This document shows, in pieces, positions 52,054 through 61,370 of a stretch of DNA of 64,000 bases. The first letter of the stretch is position 1. Each line of letters begins with the position of its first letter. The DNA comes from Marivita sp003149565 (lineage in GTDB: Bacteria > Pseudomonadota > Alphaproteobacteria > Rhodobacterales > Rhodobacteraceae). The DNA lies in the NCBI RefSeq assembly GCF_965216415.1, contig NZ_CBDCFU010000002.1; one strand, written 5' to 3'. The position numbers were made by a program, and so were the translations under genes. The notes beneath the pieces were generated by a model. It made no database searches. It had not been told where the DNA came from and was given only the letters and a program-made list of their open reading frames with translations.

Positions 52054-52697
52054 GAGGATGGAGACGGCATAGCGGCGTCGCCATCGCACTTGATCGCGAA
52101 AACGTCGATACGGATCAATTGATCCCGGCGCGGTTCATGTCGACGCCGCGTGCGGAAGGATACGGAAATTTCCTGTTATATGATTCCCGTAATGATGCGT
52201 ACGGACAACCGGTTTCGGACTTCCCGCTGAACGCCGTTCCGAATGCCAGCGTCCTGATTTCACGCCGCAATTTCGGAAGCGGATCCTCGCGCGAGGCGGC
52301 GGTTTATGCACTGGTCGATTTCGGCATCCGCGTCGTGATCGCGCCAAGCTTTGGTGATATCTTTGCAAGCAACGCGGTGAACAATGGCCTGTTGCCCGCA
52401 CGGGTGTCATCGGCAGATGCTGACGCGGCCATCCGTAAACTTCAGAAGGGGCCTCTCGACACTACCGTCGATCTTTTGGACCGACATATCCGTCTCGGCA
52501 AAATGGCCTTTGATTTCACGATTGACGACGTTTGGCAGCAAAAACTCATCAACGGTTGGGACGATATCGACCTGACTCAGAACCATAAACAGGCCATCGC
52601 GGCATTCCGGGCGCAGCACGTCCAGCGGATGCCGTGGGCCATACCAGTCCAACAGACCAACTTCAGGAGCGCGGGGCGGGACACCGTTTCGCAGTAA
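52050..52697 (+). CDS. LeuD-like hydratase small subunit
   Basis: 215 residues, swivelling domain. The loop equivalent to the LeuD segment GSSREHAPWAL reads NFGSGSSREAAVYALVDFGI here, changing residues next to the substrate. ENVDTDQLIPARFM is conserved. This supports a substrate different from isopropylmalate. It forms a heterodimer with the preceding large subunit. TRAP genes follow after 41 bases. Confidence 0.87.
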   Translation: MRGWRRHSGVAIALDRENVDTDQLIPARFMSTPRAEGYGNFLLYDSRNDAYGQPVSDFPLNAVPNASVLISRRNFGSGSSREAAVYALVDFGIRVVIAPSFGDIFASNAVNNGLLPARVSSADADAAIRKLQKGPLDTTVDLLDRHIRLGKMAFDFTIDDVWQQKLINGWDDIDLTQNHKQAIAAFRAQHVQRMPWAIPVQQTNFRSAGRDTVSQ

Positions 52698-52738
52698 CAC
52701 AGGCCATGACGGCCGAAAGGGTGTAGGAGGAACTATCC

Positions 52739-53752
52739 ATGACTATGAACTTGCTCAAAGGTTGCGTCGCCGGTGGCGTGCTGCTTGGGTCCGTGGCCCA
52801 GGCGGAAGAGACCATTACAGCGGTCCACGCGTTTCCCGAAACGCTGATCTACACGCAAAGCTTTTTGTCCTTCGTGGACAAGGTGAACGAGGCGGGCGAA
52901 GGCGTGATTCAGATCGAAGTGCGCGGCGGTCCCGAGGCCATCGGAATGTTCCAACAGCCCGATGCGGTGCGCGACGGGATCGTTGACATGGTCTACACGC
53001 CCGGATCCTTCTACGGCGGTGCGTTGCCCGAAAAAGACGCGCTTGTGGCGTCGAATCTGACTGCCATCGAGACCCGTGAGAACGGCGGGATCGAGTTGAT
53101 CGATCAAATCCATCAAGAACGCATGGGCCTCAAGTACCTTGGCTGGTTCGACAGCGGTGTGTGCTACAACCTCTGGACCCGAAACGAGCCGTCCTTTGAT
53201 GGCGAAGGCAACCTCGAAGTGGACGGCCTGCGCCTGCGTGGCAACGCGGTCTACAATGCGTTCTTTACCAACTATCTCGAAGCACAGGTGATCGACCTTC
53301 CGACCGGCGAGGTGTATTCCGCACTTCAGAACGGCGTTGTTGACGCAACAGGCTGGACGCAGATTGGCCTCATCGATCTCAAATGGAACGAGTTCCTGAA
53401 CTATCGGATCGAGCCGTGCTTCTTCTCGACCGACCTTGGCGTGATCGTAAACCTCGACACGTGGGAAGGGCTCAGCGACGAAGCCAAGACCATCCTTCAG
53501 GACACCGCGATCCAGCACGAGATTGACAGTGTGAACGCTCTGCGTGGCAAGCGTGACGAGGATTTCGCAGCTCTTGATGCCGCTGGCATGAAGGTGGTCG
53601 AACTCGAAGGCGAGGCGAAAGCCAACTACCTTGCCGCCGCACGCGAAACCACATGGGAGCGGATGAAAGAGCTTATGGAAGCCGAGCCGCAGTCTGTTGC
53701 GAGCTATGACGATCTGATCGCCAAGTTCTACGATCCGGCTGCAGACAAGTAA
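52739..53752 (+). CDS. dctP: TRAP transporter periplasmic binding protein
   Basis: 337 residues. Signal peptide MTMNLLKGCVAGGVLLGSVA, then a DctP fold: LRLRGNAVYNAFFTNYLEAQ contains the conserved Arg that clamps the carboxylate of the ligand. TRAP binding proteins take organic acids, so a carboxylate or keto acid is the likely cargo of this cluster. A GC-rich hairpin separates it from dctQ. Confidence 0.88.
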   Translation: MTMNLLKGCVAGGVLLGSVAQAEETITAVHAFPETLIYTQSFLSFVDKVNEAGEGVIQIEVRGGPEAIGMFQQPDAVRDGIVDMVYTPGSFYGGALPEKDALVASNLTAIETRENGGIELIDQIHQERMGLKYLGWFDSGVCYNLWTRNEPSFDGEGNLEVDGLRLRGNAVYNAFFTNYLEAQVIDLPTGEVYSALQNGVVDATGWTQIGLIDLKWNEFLNYRIEPCFFSTDLGVIVNLDTWEGLSDEAKTILQDTAIQHEIDSVNALRGKRDEDFAALDAAGMKVVELEGEAKANYLAAARETTWERMKELMEAEPQSVASYDDLIAKFYDPAADK

Positions 53753-53759
53753 GACCATC

Positions 53760-53783
53760 GGGCCGGGGCACATGCCCCGGCCC
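53760..53783 (+). terminator. GC-rich hairpin between dctP and dctQ
   Basis: GGGCCGGGGC (53760-53769) and GCCCCGGCCC (53774-53783) pair perfectly with a 4-base loop; likely an attenuator favouring DctP over the membrane subunits. Confidence 0.65.
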
Positions 53784-53806
53784 GCCTGCCTCAAACGGAT
53801 GACACC

Positions 53807-54313
53807 ATGCGCGCCGTGATCCGCGTCTACGACGCTTTGCTTTACACGATGGCTTTCATCGCAGCCGTGACCCTTGTCTGGCTGATGGTGTCGGTGGTTG
53901 TGTCCGTTCTCATGCGAAATCTGGGGCTTCAGCCGTTTGCATGGCTGTTCACCTCTGCTGAATACGGCATCCTTTACATGACGATGCTCGGTGCGCCTTG
54001 GTTGGTGCGCGAAAAAGGCCATGTGCATATCGAGCTTTTAACCGCTGCCCTCCCGGGGTCGCTGCGGCGGTTTGTGAGCCGGATGGTGGCGGCGCTCTGT
54101 GTGCTCGTCTGCGTCATCCTTGCGTGGTACGGGTTGCAGCTTTTCCTGACAAATATCGAGCGCAACAATTATGACGTGCGCGCCTATTACTATCCCCGTT
54201 GGCTGCTGACCGTAACCTTTCCCATCGCCTTTTCGGTGATGGCAATCGAATTCTCGCGGTTCGTGGTCGGGTCTGATCTCATGCACTCGGGTGAAGCGGG
54301 GATTCACGAATAA
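53807..54313 (+). CDS. dctQ: TRAP transporter small permease
   Basis: 168 residues, four transmembrane helices, DctQ family, with the cytoplasmic segment EKGHVHIELLTAALPGSLRR near residue 70. It overlaps dctM by one base. Works with DctM as the Na+-coupled membrane part. Confidence 0.88.
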   Translation: MRAVIRVYDALLYTMAFIAAVTLVWLMVSVVVSVLMRNLGLQPFAWLFTSAEYGILYMTMLGAPWLVREKGHVHIELLTAALPGSLRRFVSRMVAALCVLVCVILAWYGLQLFLTNIERNNYDVRAYYYPRWLLTVTFPIAFSVMAIEFSRFVVGSDLMHSGEAGIHE

Positions 54314-55623
54314 TGGAATGGTTCGAAGCTCTTGGTCTGCTGGTTGGCAGTATCATGCTCCTTATGGCAATTGGCATGCCCGTCGCGCTTGCCTTTCTTG
54401 CCGCCAATATCATCGGCGCATGGGTGTTCATGGGCGGCGACCGGGGCGTCGTTGCGCTTCTGAACAATGGCTGGGGGGCGCTGACGATCTTTGCGCTGGT
54501 GCCGATCCCATTGTTCCTGCTCATGGGCGAGATCTTTTTCCAGACCGGGTTGGGCAGTCGCATGTTCTCGGCCATCGACAAGCTTCTGGGACGGCTGCCG
54601 GGGCGGCTGAGCTACGTGACTGTTCTGGGCGGAACCGGCTTCTCTACGCTGTCGGGATCGTCGATGGGGTCAACTGCGCTCTTGGGCTCGCTCATGGTGC
54701 CGGAAATGAACCGGCGAGGCTACAAGAGCCATATGTCCATCGGTCCAATTCTCGGAACCGGCGGTCTGGCAATCATCATCCCGCCTTCGGCGCTCGCTGT
54801 GCTGCTCGCGACACTTGCCAAGATAGATGTCGGGGCGCTGCTGATCGCCGGGGTCATTCCCGGCTTGATTCTTGCCAGCTTCTACGTCGCGACGATCTAC
54901 CTGCAGACCAAACTCGACCCGCATGCCGCCCCTGCTTACGATGTAGATCCGATGACAGCGGGAGAGAAGCTCGGGATTTTGATGCGCGACGTGGTGCCGA
55001 TGATCGGCCTGATGGTCGCCATCGTCATCATGATGATCAACGGCATTGTCACCCCGTCCGAAGCGGCGGCCTTTGGTGCGCTGGGCGTGCTGATCCTCGC
55101 CGCGTTCTACCGCTGCCTGACATGGGACGCAGTCAAGAGATCGGTGCGTGGTGCGCTGCGTGTAACGCTGATGGCCTACCTGATCGTGTTCGGTTCCGCG
55201 ACCTTCAGCCAGCTTCTGGCGTTCTCGGGTGCCTCGCGTGGTCTGATAAACTGGGCGACCGGGTTCGATCTTGATCCAACCCTTATGCTGTTGGTGATGT
55301 TCGGTGTGCTGCTGGTGCTTGGTATGTTCATGGAGCAGATATCGATCATGCTGCTGACCGTGCCGATTTTTTTCCCATTGGCGCAAACCTTGGGGTTCGA
55401 TCCAATCTGGTTCGGTTTGATCATGCTGTTGGCGCTGGAAATCAGTTTCACGACACCGCCCTTCGGACTGCTGCTCTTTGTGATGAAGGGCGTCGCGCCG
55501 CCGAACACGACAATGCGCGAGATCTATCGCGCTGCAATTCCGTTCATCCTTTGCTCACTGCTCGTAGTCGCGCTTTTGATTCTGTTCCCGCCACTGGCGA
55601 CATGGCTGCCTGGGCTGGGCTGA
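54313..55623 (+). CDS. dctM: TRAP transporter large permease
   Basis: 436 residues, about 12 helices of the DctM family, with GIVTPSEAAAFGALGVLILA and the conserved hairpin loops LSGSSMGSTALLGSLMVPEM. It is the last gene of the plus-strand catabolic arm. Couples uptake to Na+. Confidence 0.9.
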   Translation: MEWFEALGLLVGSIMLLMAIGMPVALAFLAANIIGAWVFMGGDRGVVALLNNGWGALTIFALVPIPLFLLMGEIFFQTGLGSRMFSAIDKLLGRLPGRLSYVTVLGGTGFSTLSGSSMGSTALLGSLMVPEMNRRGYKSHMSIGPILGTGGLAIIIPPSALAVLLATLAKIDVGALLIAGVIPGLILASFYVATIYLQTKLDPHAAPAYDVDPMTAGEKLGILMRDVVPMIGLMVAIVIMMINGIVTPSEAAAFGALGVLILAAFYRCLTWDAVKRSVRGALRVTLMAYLIVFGSATFSQLLAFSGASRGLINWATGFDLDPTLMLLVMFGVLLVLGMFMEQISIMLLTVPIFFPLAQTLGFDPIWFGLIMLLALEISFTTPPFGLLLFVMKGVAPPNTTMREIYRAAIPFILCSLLVVALLILFPPLATWLPGLG

Positions 55624-55787
55624 CGCATTCTCGCAATAGGTGAGCGCATAGTGTGGTATGCGGCCCGCATGATCCTCTACAGCTGAAATCGCTCAATAAA
55701 TAGGCAAATCGCAAGGTTTTTGTGCGCATATTGGTCTTGATCGCTGCATCGTCTTGCACTCCGGAAAGCACTGAGCAACCGTAACAT

Positions 55788-57212
55788 ATGTCTGAAAACT
55801 CTGTTTTTGATGAAATGTGGGGCCGTGATGCGCAAGTTCGCGCTCCCTACAAGAACTTTTGTAACTGGTTCGATCAGGAAGACCCAAAGCGGTTGAGGGC
55901 TAAGAACCGGGAGGCGGAAGACCTGTTCCGCCTGACCGGCATCACCTTCAATGTCTATGGCCGGGCCGAAGCTGAAGAGCGCTTGATCCCCTTTGATATC
56001 ATTCCCCGCATCATCTCAGGCGCAGAATGGGCCAAGTTGTCGCGCGGGATCGAACAGCGGGTGAGGGCGATCAACGCCTTCCTGCATGACATCTATCATA
56101 CTCAGGAAATCGTGAAGGCAGGGCGCATTCCCCGCGACATGATTTTGCAGAACGAAGCGTTCCAACCAAAGATGATCGGTGTCGATGTGCCGGGCGGCGT
56201 CTATACGCATATCGTCGGTATAGACTTGGTCTGCACCGGGCCGGGGGAGTTCTACGTTCTCGAAGATAACGCACGCACCCCATCCGGCGTGAGCTATATG
56301 CTCGAGAACCGGGAGACGATGCTGCAGATGTTCCCCGAGCTTTTCTCAAAGAACCGGGTGCAGCCAGTGCAGCAATACCCGATCGACCTGCGCCGGTCAC
56401 TTGCGGCTTGCGCGCCTGCAATGACGGGTGGCGACCCGACTGTCGCTGTGCTGACGCCGGGGATCTATAACTCTGCCTATTTCGAACACGCCTTCCTTGC
56501 CGACCAGATGGGTGTCGAGCTTGTTGAAGGACATGACCTTCGGGTGATCGACGGACGTGTCGCAATGCGTACCACGCGTGGCTACAAACCCATCGACGTG
56601 CTCTATCGCCGGGTCGATGATGACTTCCTTGATCCGCTGAATTTCAACCCGGAAAGCCAATTGGGTGTACCGGGTATCATGGATGTCTACCGCGCCGGTC
56701 GGATCACCATCGCCAACGCGCCGGGGACGGGGATTTCCGACGACAAGGCGATCTATTCCTACATGCCGGAAATCGTCGAGTTCTATACCGGCGAACGCCC
56801 ATTGCTTCAGAACGTGCCGACATGGCGCTGCTCTGAACCCGAAGCGCTCGCCTATGTGCTCGACAATCTCGAAGATCTGGTGGTCAAGGAGGTTCACGGC
56901 TCAGGCGGATACGGCATGCTGATCGGTCCGACCGCGACCAAGAAGGACATCGCGACCTTCCGAAAAAAGCTCAAGGCCCGCCCAAAGAACTATATCGCGC
57001 AGCCGACGCTGAGCCTTTCGACCGTGCCCATTTTCTCGAAAACAGGGCTTGCGCCGCGTCACGTCGATCTGAGGCCGTACGTTCTGGTCAGCCCGGACGG
57101 CATCAAAATCACTCCAGGCGGTCTGACCCGCGTTGCTCTCAAGAAAGGGTCTCTGGTTGTCAACTCGTCGCAAGGCGGTGGCACCAAAGACACCTGGGTT
57201 CTGGAGGAGTAA
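55788..57212 (+). CDS. Circularly permuted ATP-grasp protein
   Basis: 474 residues of the circularly permuted ATP-grasp family (DUF404/407 type). VVKEVHGSGGYGMLIGPTAT and GEFYVLEDNARTPSGVSYML include ATP and Mg2+ ligands. Family members are thought to form amide bonds in a peptide-like modification. It is the first gene of the alpha-E/transglutaminase/Anbu operon; only the operon-level link is known. The substrate is unknown. Confidence 0.88.
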   Translation: MSENSVFDEMWGRDAQVRAPYKNFCNWFDQEDPKRLRAKNREAEDLFRLTGITFNVYGRAEAEERLIPFDIIPRIISGAEWAKLSRGIEQRVRAINAFLHDIYHTQEIVKAGRIPRDMILQNEAFQPKMIGVDVPGGVYTHIVGIDLVCTGPGEFYVLEDNARTPSGVSYMLENRETMLQMFPELFSKNRVQPVQQYPIDLRRSLAACAPAMTGGDPTVAVLTPGIYNSAYFEHAFLADQMGVELVEGHDLRVIDGRVAMRTTRGYKPIDVLYRRVDDDFLDPLNFNPESQLGVPGIMDVYRAGRITIANAPGTGISDDKAIYSYMPEIVEFYTGERPLLQNVPTWRCSEPEALAYVLDNLEDLVVKEVHGSGGYGMLIGPTATKKDIATFRKKLKARPKNYIAQPTLSLSTVPIFSKTGLAPRHVDLRPYVLVSPDGIKITPGGLTRVALKKGSLVVNSSQGGGTKDTWVLEE

Positions 57213-57216
57213 CGCG

Positions 57217-58158
57217 ATGTTGGGAAAAACCGCCAATGGCCTCTTCTGGATGTATCGCTACATGGAGAGGGCCGAGAACACCGCGCGTTTGATCGAAACG
57301 GGACAGCGCATTGCTCTGACGCGACTGAATCAAGGCGATGACGAATGGGCGTCGGTCCTGCAATCTGCCGATTGCCTGGATGGCTTCCGCTCTGCGCATG
57401 ATGAGATTTCGCGCGATCTCGCAGTCGACTGGATGCTGCGGAGCAAGGACAACCTGTCTTCGGTAGTGTCCAGCGTAAATGCAGCGCGCCAAAATGCGCG
57501 TCTGGTCCGCACGGCCATAACCGGGGAAGTGTGGGAGGCTGTGAACTCGGCTTACATGGCTTTGAAGACCACGCTTGCGCGCAAGGTGTCGGAACGCGAT
57601 TTGCCCAGTGTTCTGCGATTGATCCGCCATCACGCCGCATTGGTCCGGGGGGTGACGCATGGCACGATGCTGCGCAATGATATATACGATTTCGCCCGTC
57701 TTGGTACGTTCCTTGAACGCGCGGACAACACCGCCCGCATCCTTGATGTGAAATACTACGTGTTGCTGCCCTCGGCGCGGGCGGTCGGGACATCCATCGA
57801 CAACGTGCAGTGGGAATCCATACTGCGTTCAGTCTCGGCCAAAGGCGGGTTCCGGATGGAATATGGGGCAGGCGGCGGGCCACGCGAAATCGCAGCTTTC
57901 CTGATCCTCGACCGGCGAATGCCCCGATCACTTGCGTTTTGTGCCGGTAAGCTGTGTGATAACCTGGAATATCTGGGCAGCGAAGATGATGCCGGAGAGG
58001 TATCGCTGGCGATGGTCGGAGCACTGAAAGACAGGCTCACGACCAAGAGCATTGACGATATCTTTGAATATGGGTTGCATGAGTTTCTTCAAACAACCCT
58101 TGAGGATTTATCTGGCATTTCACGTCAGATCGAACAGGATTTCCGGTTCTATGCCTGA
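57217..58158 (+). CDS. Alpha-E domain protein
   Basis: 313 residues, all helical, with MYRYMERAENTARLIETGQR and FLERADNTARILDVKYYVLL repeats typical of the Alpha-E (DUF403) family. It is a partner of the permuted ATP-grasp enzyme, sometimes fused to it. The ATG at 57217 follows GGAGGAG. Function is unknown beyond this association. Confidence 0.87.
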   Translation: MLGKTANGLFWMYRYMERAENTARLIETGQRIALTRLNQGDDEWASVLQSADCLDGFRSAHDEISRDLAVDWMLRSKDNLSSVVSSVNAARQNARLVRTAITGEVWEAVNSAYMALKTTLARKVSERDLPSVLRLIRHHAALVRGVTHGTMLRNDIYDFARLGTFLERADNTARILDVKYYVLLPSARAVGTSIDNVQWESILRSVSAKGGFRMEYGAGGGPREIAAFLILDRRMPRSLAFCAGKLCDNLEYLGSEDDAGEVSLAMVGALKDRLTTKSIDDIFEYGLHEFLQTTLEDLSGISRQIEQDFRFYA

Positions 58159-58179
58159 GACACATCACACCGTCCGCTT

Positions 58180-58977
58180 ATGCGCCTGAAGATTGAACAT
58201 ACCACGCTCTACCGTTTTGACACTCCGGTGCTTTACGGGTTGCAGCAACTGCGGAAGACGCCGAAGTCCTCGTACAATCAATCCGTGATCTCGTGGGAAA
58301 CGCGCATTGAAGGCGGCCGCAAGGAACTCAGCTTTGAGGATCACCATCACAACACCACCGAATTGATCAGCTTTGACGCGCATATCACCGAAATGTCGGT
58401 GATCTGTAAGGGAGAGGTTGAGATCACGGACACGGCCGGTGTGCTTGGACCACATCATGGAATGACGCCGCTGTGGCTATATTGCCTGACCACGCCGAGG
58501 ACCGAAGCAGGCGCTGGCACGCGTGCCCTGATCAGAGGCATGAGTTCAGAACCGGATATCTCGGATTTGCATGCACTGTCGGAGAGGATACGTACTCAGC
58601 TGCCATACACCTTGGGTGTCTCGTCCCCTGACTGGAGTGCTGAAGACGCGATTTCGGCGGGGCAGGGTGTTTGCCAGGATCACACCCACATCCTGATCGC
58701 CTGCGCACGGGCGCTGAAATTGCCAGCCCGATACGCCAGCGGTTACCTGATGCTGAATGAAACCACCACGCAAGAAGCTATGCATGCCTGGGCCGAGGTA
58801 CATGTCGACGGGCTTGGCTGGGTCGGTTTTGACGTGTCCAACGGTGTTTCACCCGACACACGCTATGTGCGCGTTGCAACGGGGCTGGACTATTCCGATG
58901 CAGCCCCGATATCTGGTACACGGATTGGCGGCATGAACGAAGAACTCGACGTCCGCATCAACGTGGTTCAGCAATAA
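58180..58977 (+). CDS. Transglutaminase-like cysteine protease
   Basis: 265 residues. An N-terminal bacterial transglutaminase-like N domain is followed by the catalytic core: Cys165 in GQGVCQDHTH, His202 in EAMHAWAEVH, and Asp218 in GFDVSNG. It may cut or join the amide bonds made by the ATP-grasp enzyme. Start ATG at 58180, 21 bases after the alpha-E gene. Confidence 0.9.
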   Translation: MRLKIEHTTLYRFDTPVLYGLQQLRKTPKSSYNQSVISWETRIEGGRKELSFEDHHHNTTELISFDAHITEMSVICKGEVEITDTAGVLGPHHGMTPLWLYCLTTPRTEAGAGTRALIRGMSSEPDISDLHALSERIRTQLPYTLGVSSPDWSAEDAISAGQGVCQDHTHILIACARALKLPARYASGYLMLNETTTQEAMHAWAEVHVDGLGWVGFDVSNGVSPDTRYVRVATGLDYSDAAPISGTRIGGMNEELDVRINVVQQ

Positions 58978-58987
58978 AGGCCCCCAA

Positions 58988-59728
58988 GTGACATATTGCG
59001 TTGGAATGATGCTGCGCAGCGGCTTGGTCTTCATGTCAGATACGCGCACCAACGCGGGTTTGGACAACATCTCGACCTTCAAAAAGATGACGATCTGGGA
59101 AGAGCCGGGCGAGCGCGTGCTAACCCTCATGTCGGCAGGAAATCTCGCCACCACCCAGGCAGTGGTCAGCCTGTTGGACGAGCGCAGCAAACAACCTGAA
59201 GATCGTTCGCCATCGCTTATGAAAGCGCCGTCGATGTTTCAGGCAGCCTGCATGGTTGGCGATACTCTTCGCGAAGTGATCAAAGGATTGAAGGAAGGCG
59301 GGCAACGCGCCGATAGCGCTTTTGAAGCCACATTGATCCTTGGTGGGCAAATTGCCGGAAGTCCTCCGCGTCTTTTCCTTATCTACCCCCAGGGCAATTT
59401 CATTGAGGCCGGAGAGGACACGCCGTTCTTCCAGATCGGCGAAATCAAGTATGGCCGCCCGATCCTTGTGCGCGCCTATGACCCGGAACTGGATTTTGCC
59501 GATGCACTCAAGCTCTTGCTTGTCAGCTTCGACTCCACGCTGAAGGCCAACTTGTCCGTTGGCGCACCGCTCGATTACTTCTGCTACAAGACAGACAGCC
59601 TTGAAAAAAAGTACGTCGGCCGAGTCGAAGCAGACAATCCAGAGTTTCAGGCAATCTCGACTCAGTGGGGCAATGCGCTTAAGCAGGCGCTGGATACGTT
59701 GCCTGACGTCAATCTCAATACGAAGTGA
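58988..59728 (+). CDS. Anbu-type bacterial proteasome homologue
   Basis: 246 residues, Ntn-hydrolase. The start codon is GTG, and removal of Met would expose the N-terminal Thr of TYCVGMMLRSGLVFMSDTRT, with Asp and Lys nearby (SDTRTNAGLDNISTFKKMTI) in the proteasome beta pattern. Anbu is the ancestral beta-subunit group that occurs in this exact operon with ATP-grasp, alpha-E and transglutaminase. Biological substrate is not established. Confidence 0.88.
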   Translation: MTYCVGMMLRSGLVFMSDTRTNAGLDNISTFKKMTIWEEPGERVLTLMSAGNLATTQAVVSLLDERSKQPEDRSPSLMKAPSMFQAACMVGDTLREVIKGLKEGGQRADSAFEATLILGGQIAGSPPRLFLIYPQGNFIEAGEDTPFFQIGEIKYGRPILVRAYDPELDFADALKLLLVSFDSTLKANLSVGAPLDYFCYKTDSLEKKYVGRVEADNPEFQAISTQWGNALKQALDTLPDVNLNTK

Positions 59729-59752
59729 ACCACTAAGCCGGAAAGCCCTGTC

Positions 59753-60706
59753 ATGACTGCAAGCCCCGTTATCTGCGTTGGCGGTGAAAACCTTATTGAT
59801 CACGTCACCCGCGACGGCGAAGTGTCAGCCCTCGCTGGCGGCTCGCCGTTCAATGTTGCGATGGCGCTTGGGCGACAACAGGCGGACGTGCATTATCTGA
59901 CACCGATTTCCACGGACACTTGGGGGAACATTCTCGCCGACACATTGGTTTCGTCCGGTGTTAAGCTCGCCGGAGGGCGTGTCGATGCTCCGACAACAAT
60001 TGCACGCGTCACCGTCACCAACGGCATTCCATCCTACGTTTTTGAACGCGATGGCACAGCCGAGCGCCGGATAAGCGCAGCATCTTTGACGGCTGCGATG
60101 CCGTCGGAAACACGCGCACTCCATACGGGATCGCTGGCCCTGACAGACGGGGCGGATGCGGATGCCTGGGAAGAGACCTGCAAAAGCGCATATGCGGCAG
60201 GCACGCTTGTCTCGCTGGATCCGAACGTCCGCTTGTCCGTCATCACCGATATAGACGCCTATCGCGCGCGGATCTTTCGCATGATGAAGGCGGTGCATGT
60301 GCTCAAATTGAGCGACGAAGACCTTGAAGGCCTGTGCCCGGACATGCCGCAGGACAAGGCGCTGGATCATGTCCACGCGCAAACCTCTGCCGCGTTGGTG
60401 GTGATGACCAAAGGCCCCGATGGCGCAACCGCGATGCGTGGCGATATGAGCGTCGATATTCCTGCACCGCCGGTTCCCGGGCTTGTCGACACGGTGGGGG
60501 CTGGTGACACGTTTATGGCGACCCTGCTTGCGGGCTTGGCGCGCATGTCTGCCTTGTCGGCTGATACTCTGAACGAGCTGAACGCAGAACACCTCGAGGC
60601 GCTGATCCGCCGCGCAGGCATGGCCGCGGCTATCAACTGCAGTCGAGCTGGATGCAATCCGCCAACTTTGGCCGAACTTGACACAGCGATGGCTGCGGCA
60701 GGCTGA
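59753..60706 (+). CDS. PfkB-family carbohydrate kinase
   Basis: 317 residues, ribokinase fold. GGENLIDHV and LAGGSPFNVAMALGRQQADV at the start, and GLVDTVGAGDTFMATLLAGL with the catalytic Asp. Fructokinase is the most likely activity. It is followed by an overlapping reading frame that gives a transaldolase four bases later, so sugar-phosphate handling is implied. Confidence 0.88.
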   Translation: MTASPVICVGGENLIDHVTRDGEVSALAGGSPFNVAMALGRQQADVHYLTPISTDTWGNILADTLVSSGVKLAGGRVDAPTTIARVTVTNGIPSYVFERDGTAERRISAASLTAAMPSETRALHTGSLALTDGADADAWEETCKSAYAAGTLVSLDPNVRLSVITDIDAYRARIFRMMKAVHVLKLSDEDLEGLCPDMPQDKALDHVHAQTSAALVVMTKGPDGATAMRGDMSVDIPAPPVPGLVDTVGAGDTFMATLLAGLARMSALSADTLNELNAEHLEALIRRAGMAAAINCSRAGCNPPTLAELDTAMAAAG

Positions 60707-60710
60707 TCTC

Positions 60711-61370
60711 ATGGACCTATATCTCGACACGGCCGACCGGCAAGCATGGTCAGCCCTCATGCCGACGCGCGTTTTCAAAGGCATCACGACCAACCCGCTT
60801 TTGGCGCAGCGTGCAGGGCTTGAGTACCCAGCGATCAACTGGACCGAGATGGCCCAAAATGCGCATGATCTAGGCGCGCGGGAGTTGCACGCGCAGGTGT
60901 TTGGCCCTGTCGAAACCTACGTTGACTGGGCAAGTCGGCTCTACGAGGCGGGCGCCAAGGTCGGCATGCAAACAGTGGTCAAGATCCCGATGACACCGGA
61001 GGCCCTGCGCGCCGTACCGGCGATCAAGGCGCTTGGTGGCCCAATCCTTCTGACAGCGGTCTACGACCCCAAGCAGATTTTCGTCGCCAAGACTTTGGGT
61101 GCCGAGTTCGCGGCCCCGTATTTTGGCCGCATGGACGAAGCCGGTCTGCCTGCGCTTGAACGCCTGGAGCAGATGCAGGTCATTTCCGGCGGCGCGCCGC
61201 GCATCCTTGTCGCTTCGCTCCGCAATGCCGAGCAAATGGTGGCGCTTGCCATGCGCGGGCTCGATTGTTTTACCCTTGCACCGGATGTCGCCCGCAGTCT
61301 GCTGTCGGATCCCATGACGGAAGAGGCAGCCGCCGCTTTCGAAGCCGCCGCCGCCCCTTCGGGGCTATAA
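60711..61370 (+). CDS. Transaldolase-family protein
   Basis: 219 residues, TalC/fructose-6-phosphate-aldolase-like. MDLYLDTADRQAWSALMPTR and KGITTNPLLAQRAGL at the start, with the Schiff-base Lys91 in TVVKIPMTPE. The ATG at 60711 lies just after the kinase stop. The stop overlaps the convergent 100-residue gene by 6 bases. Its short length suits the small decameric group. Confidence 0.88.
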   Translation: MDLYLDTADRQAWSALMPTRVFKGITTNPLLAQRAGLEYPAINWTEMAQNAHDLGARELHAQVFGPVETYVDWASRLYEAGAKVGMQTVVKIPMTPEALRAVPAIKALGGPILLTAVYDPKQIFVAKTLGAEFAAPYFGRMDEAGLPALERLEQMQVISGGAPRILVASLRNAEQMVALAMRGLDCFTLAPDVARSLLSDPMTEEAAAAFEAAAAPSGL

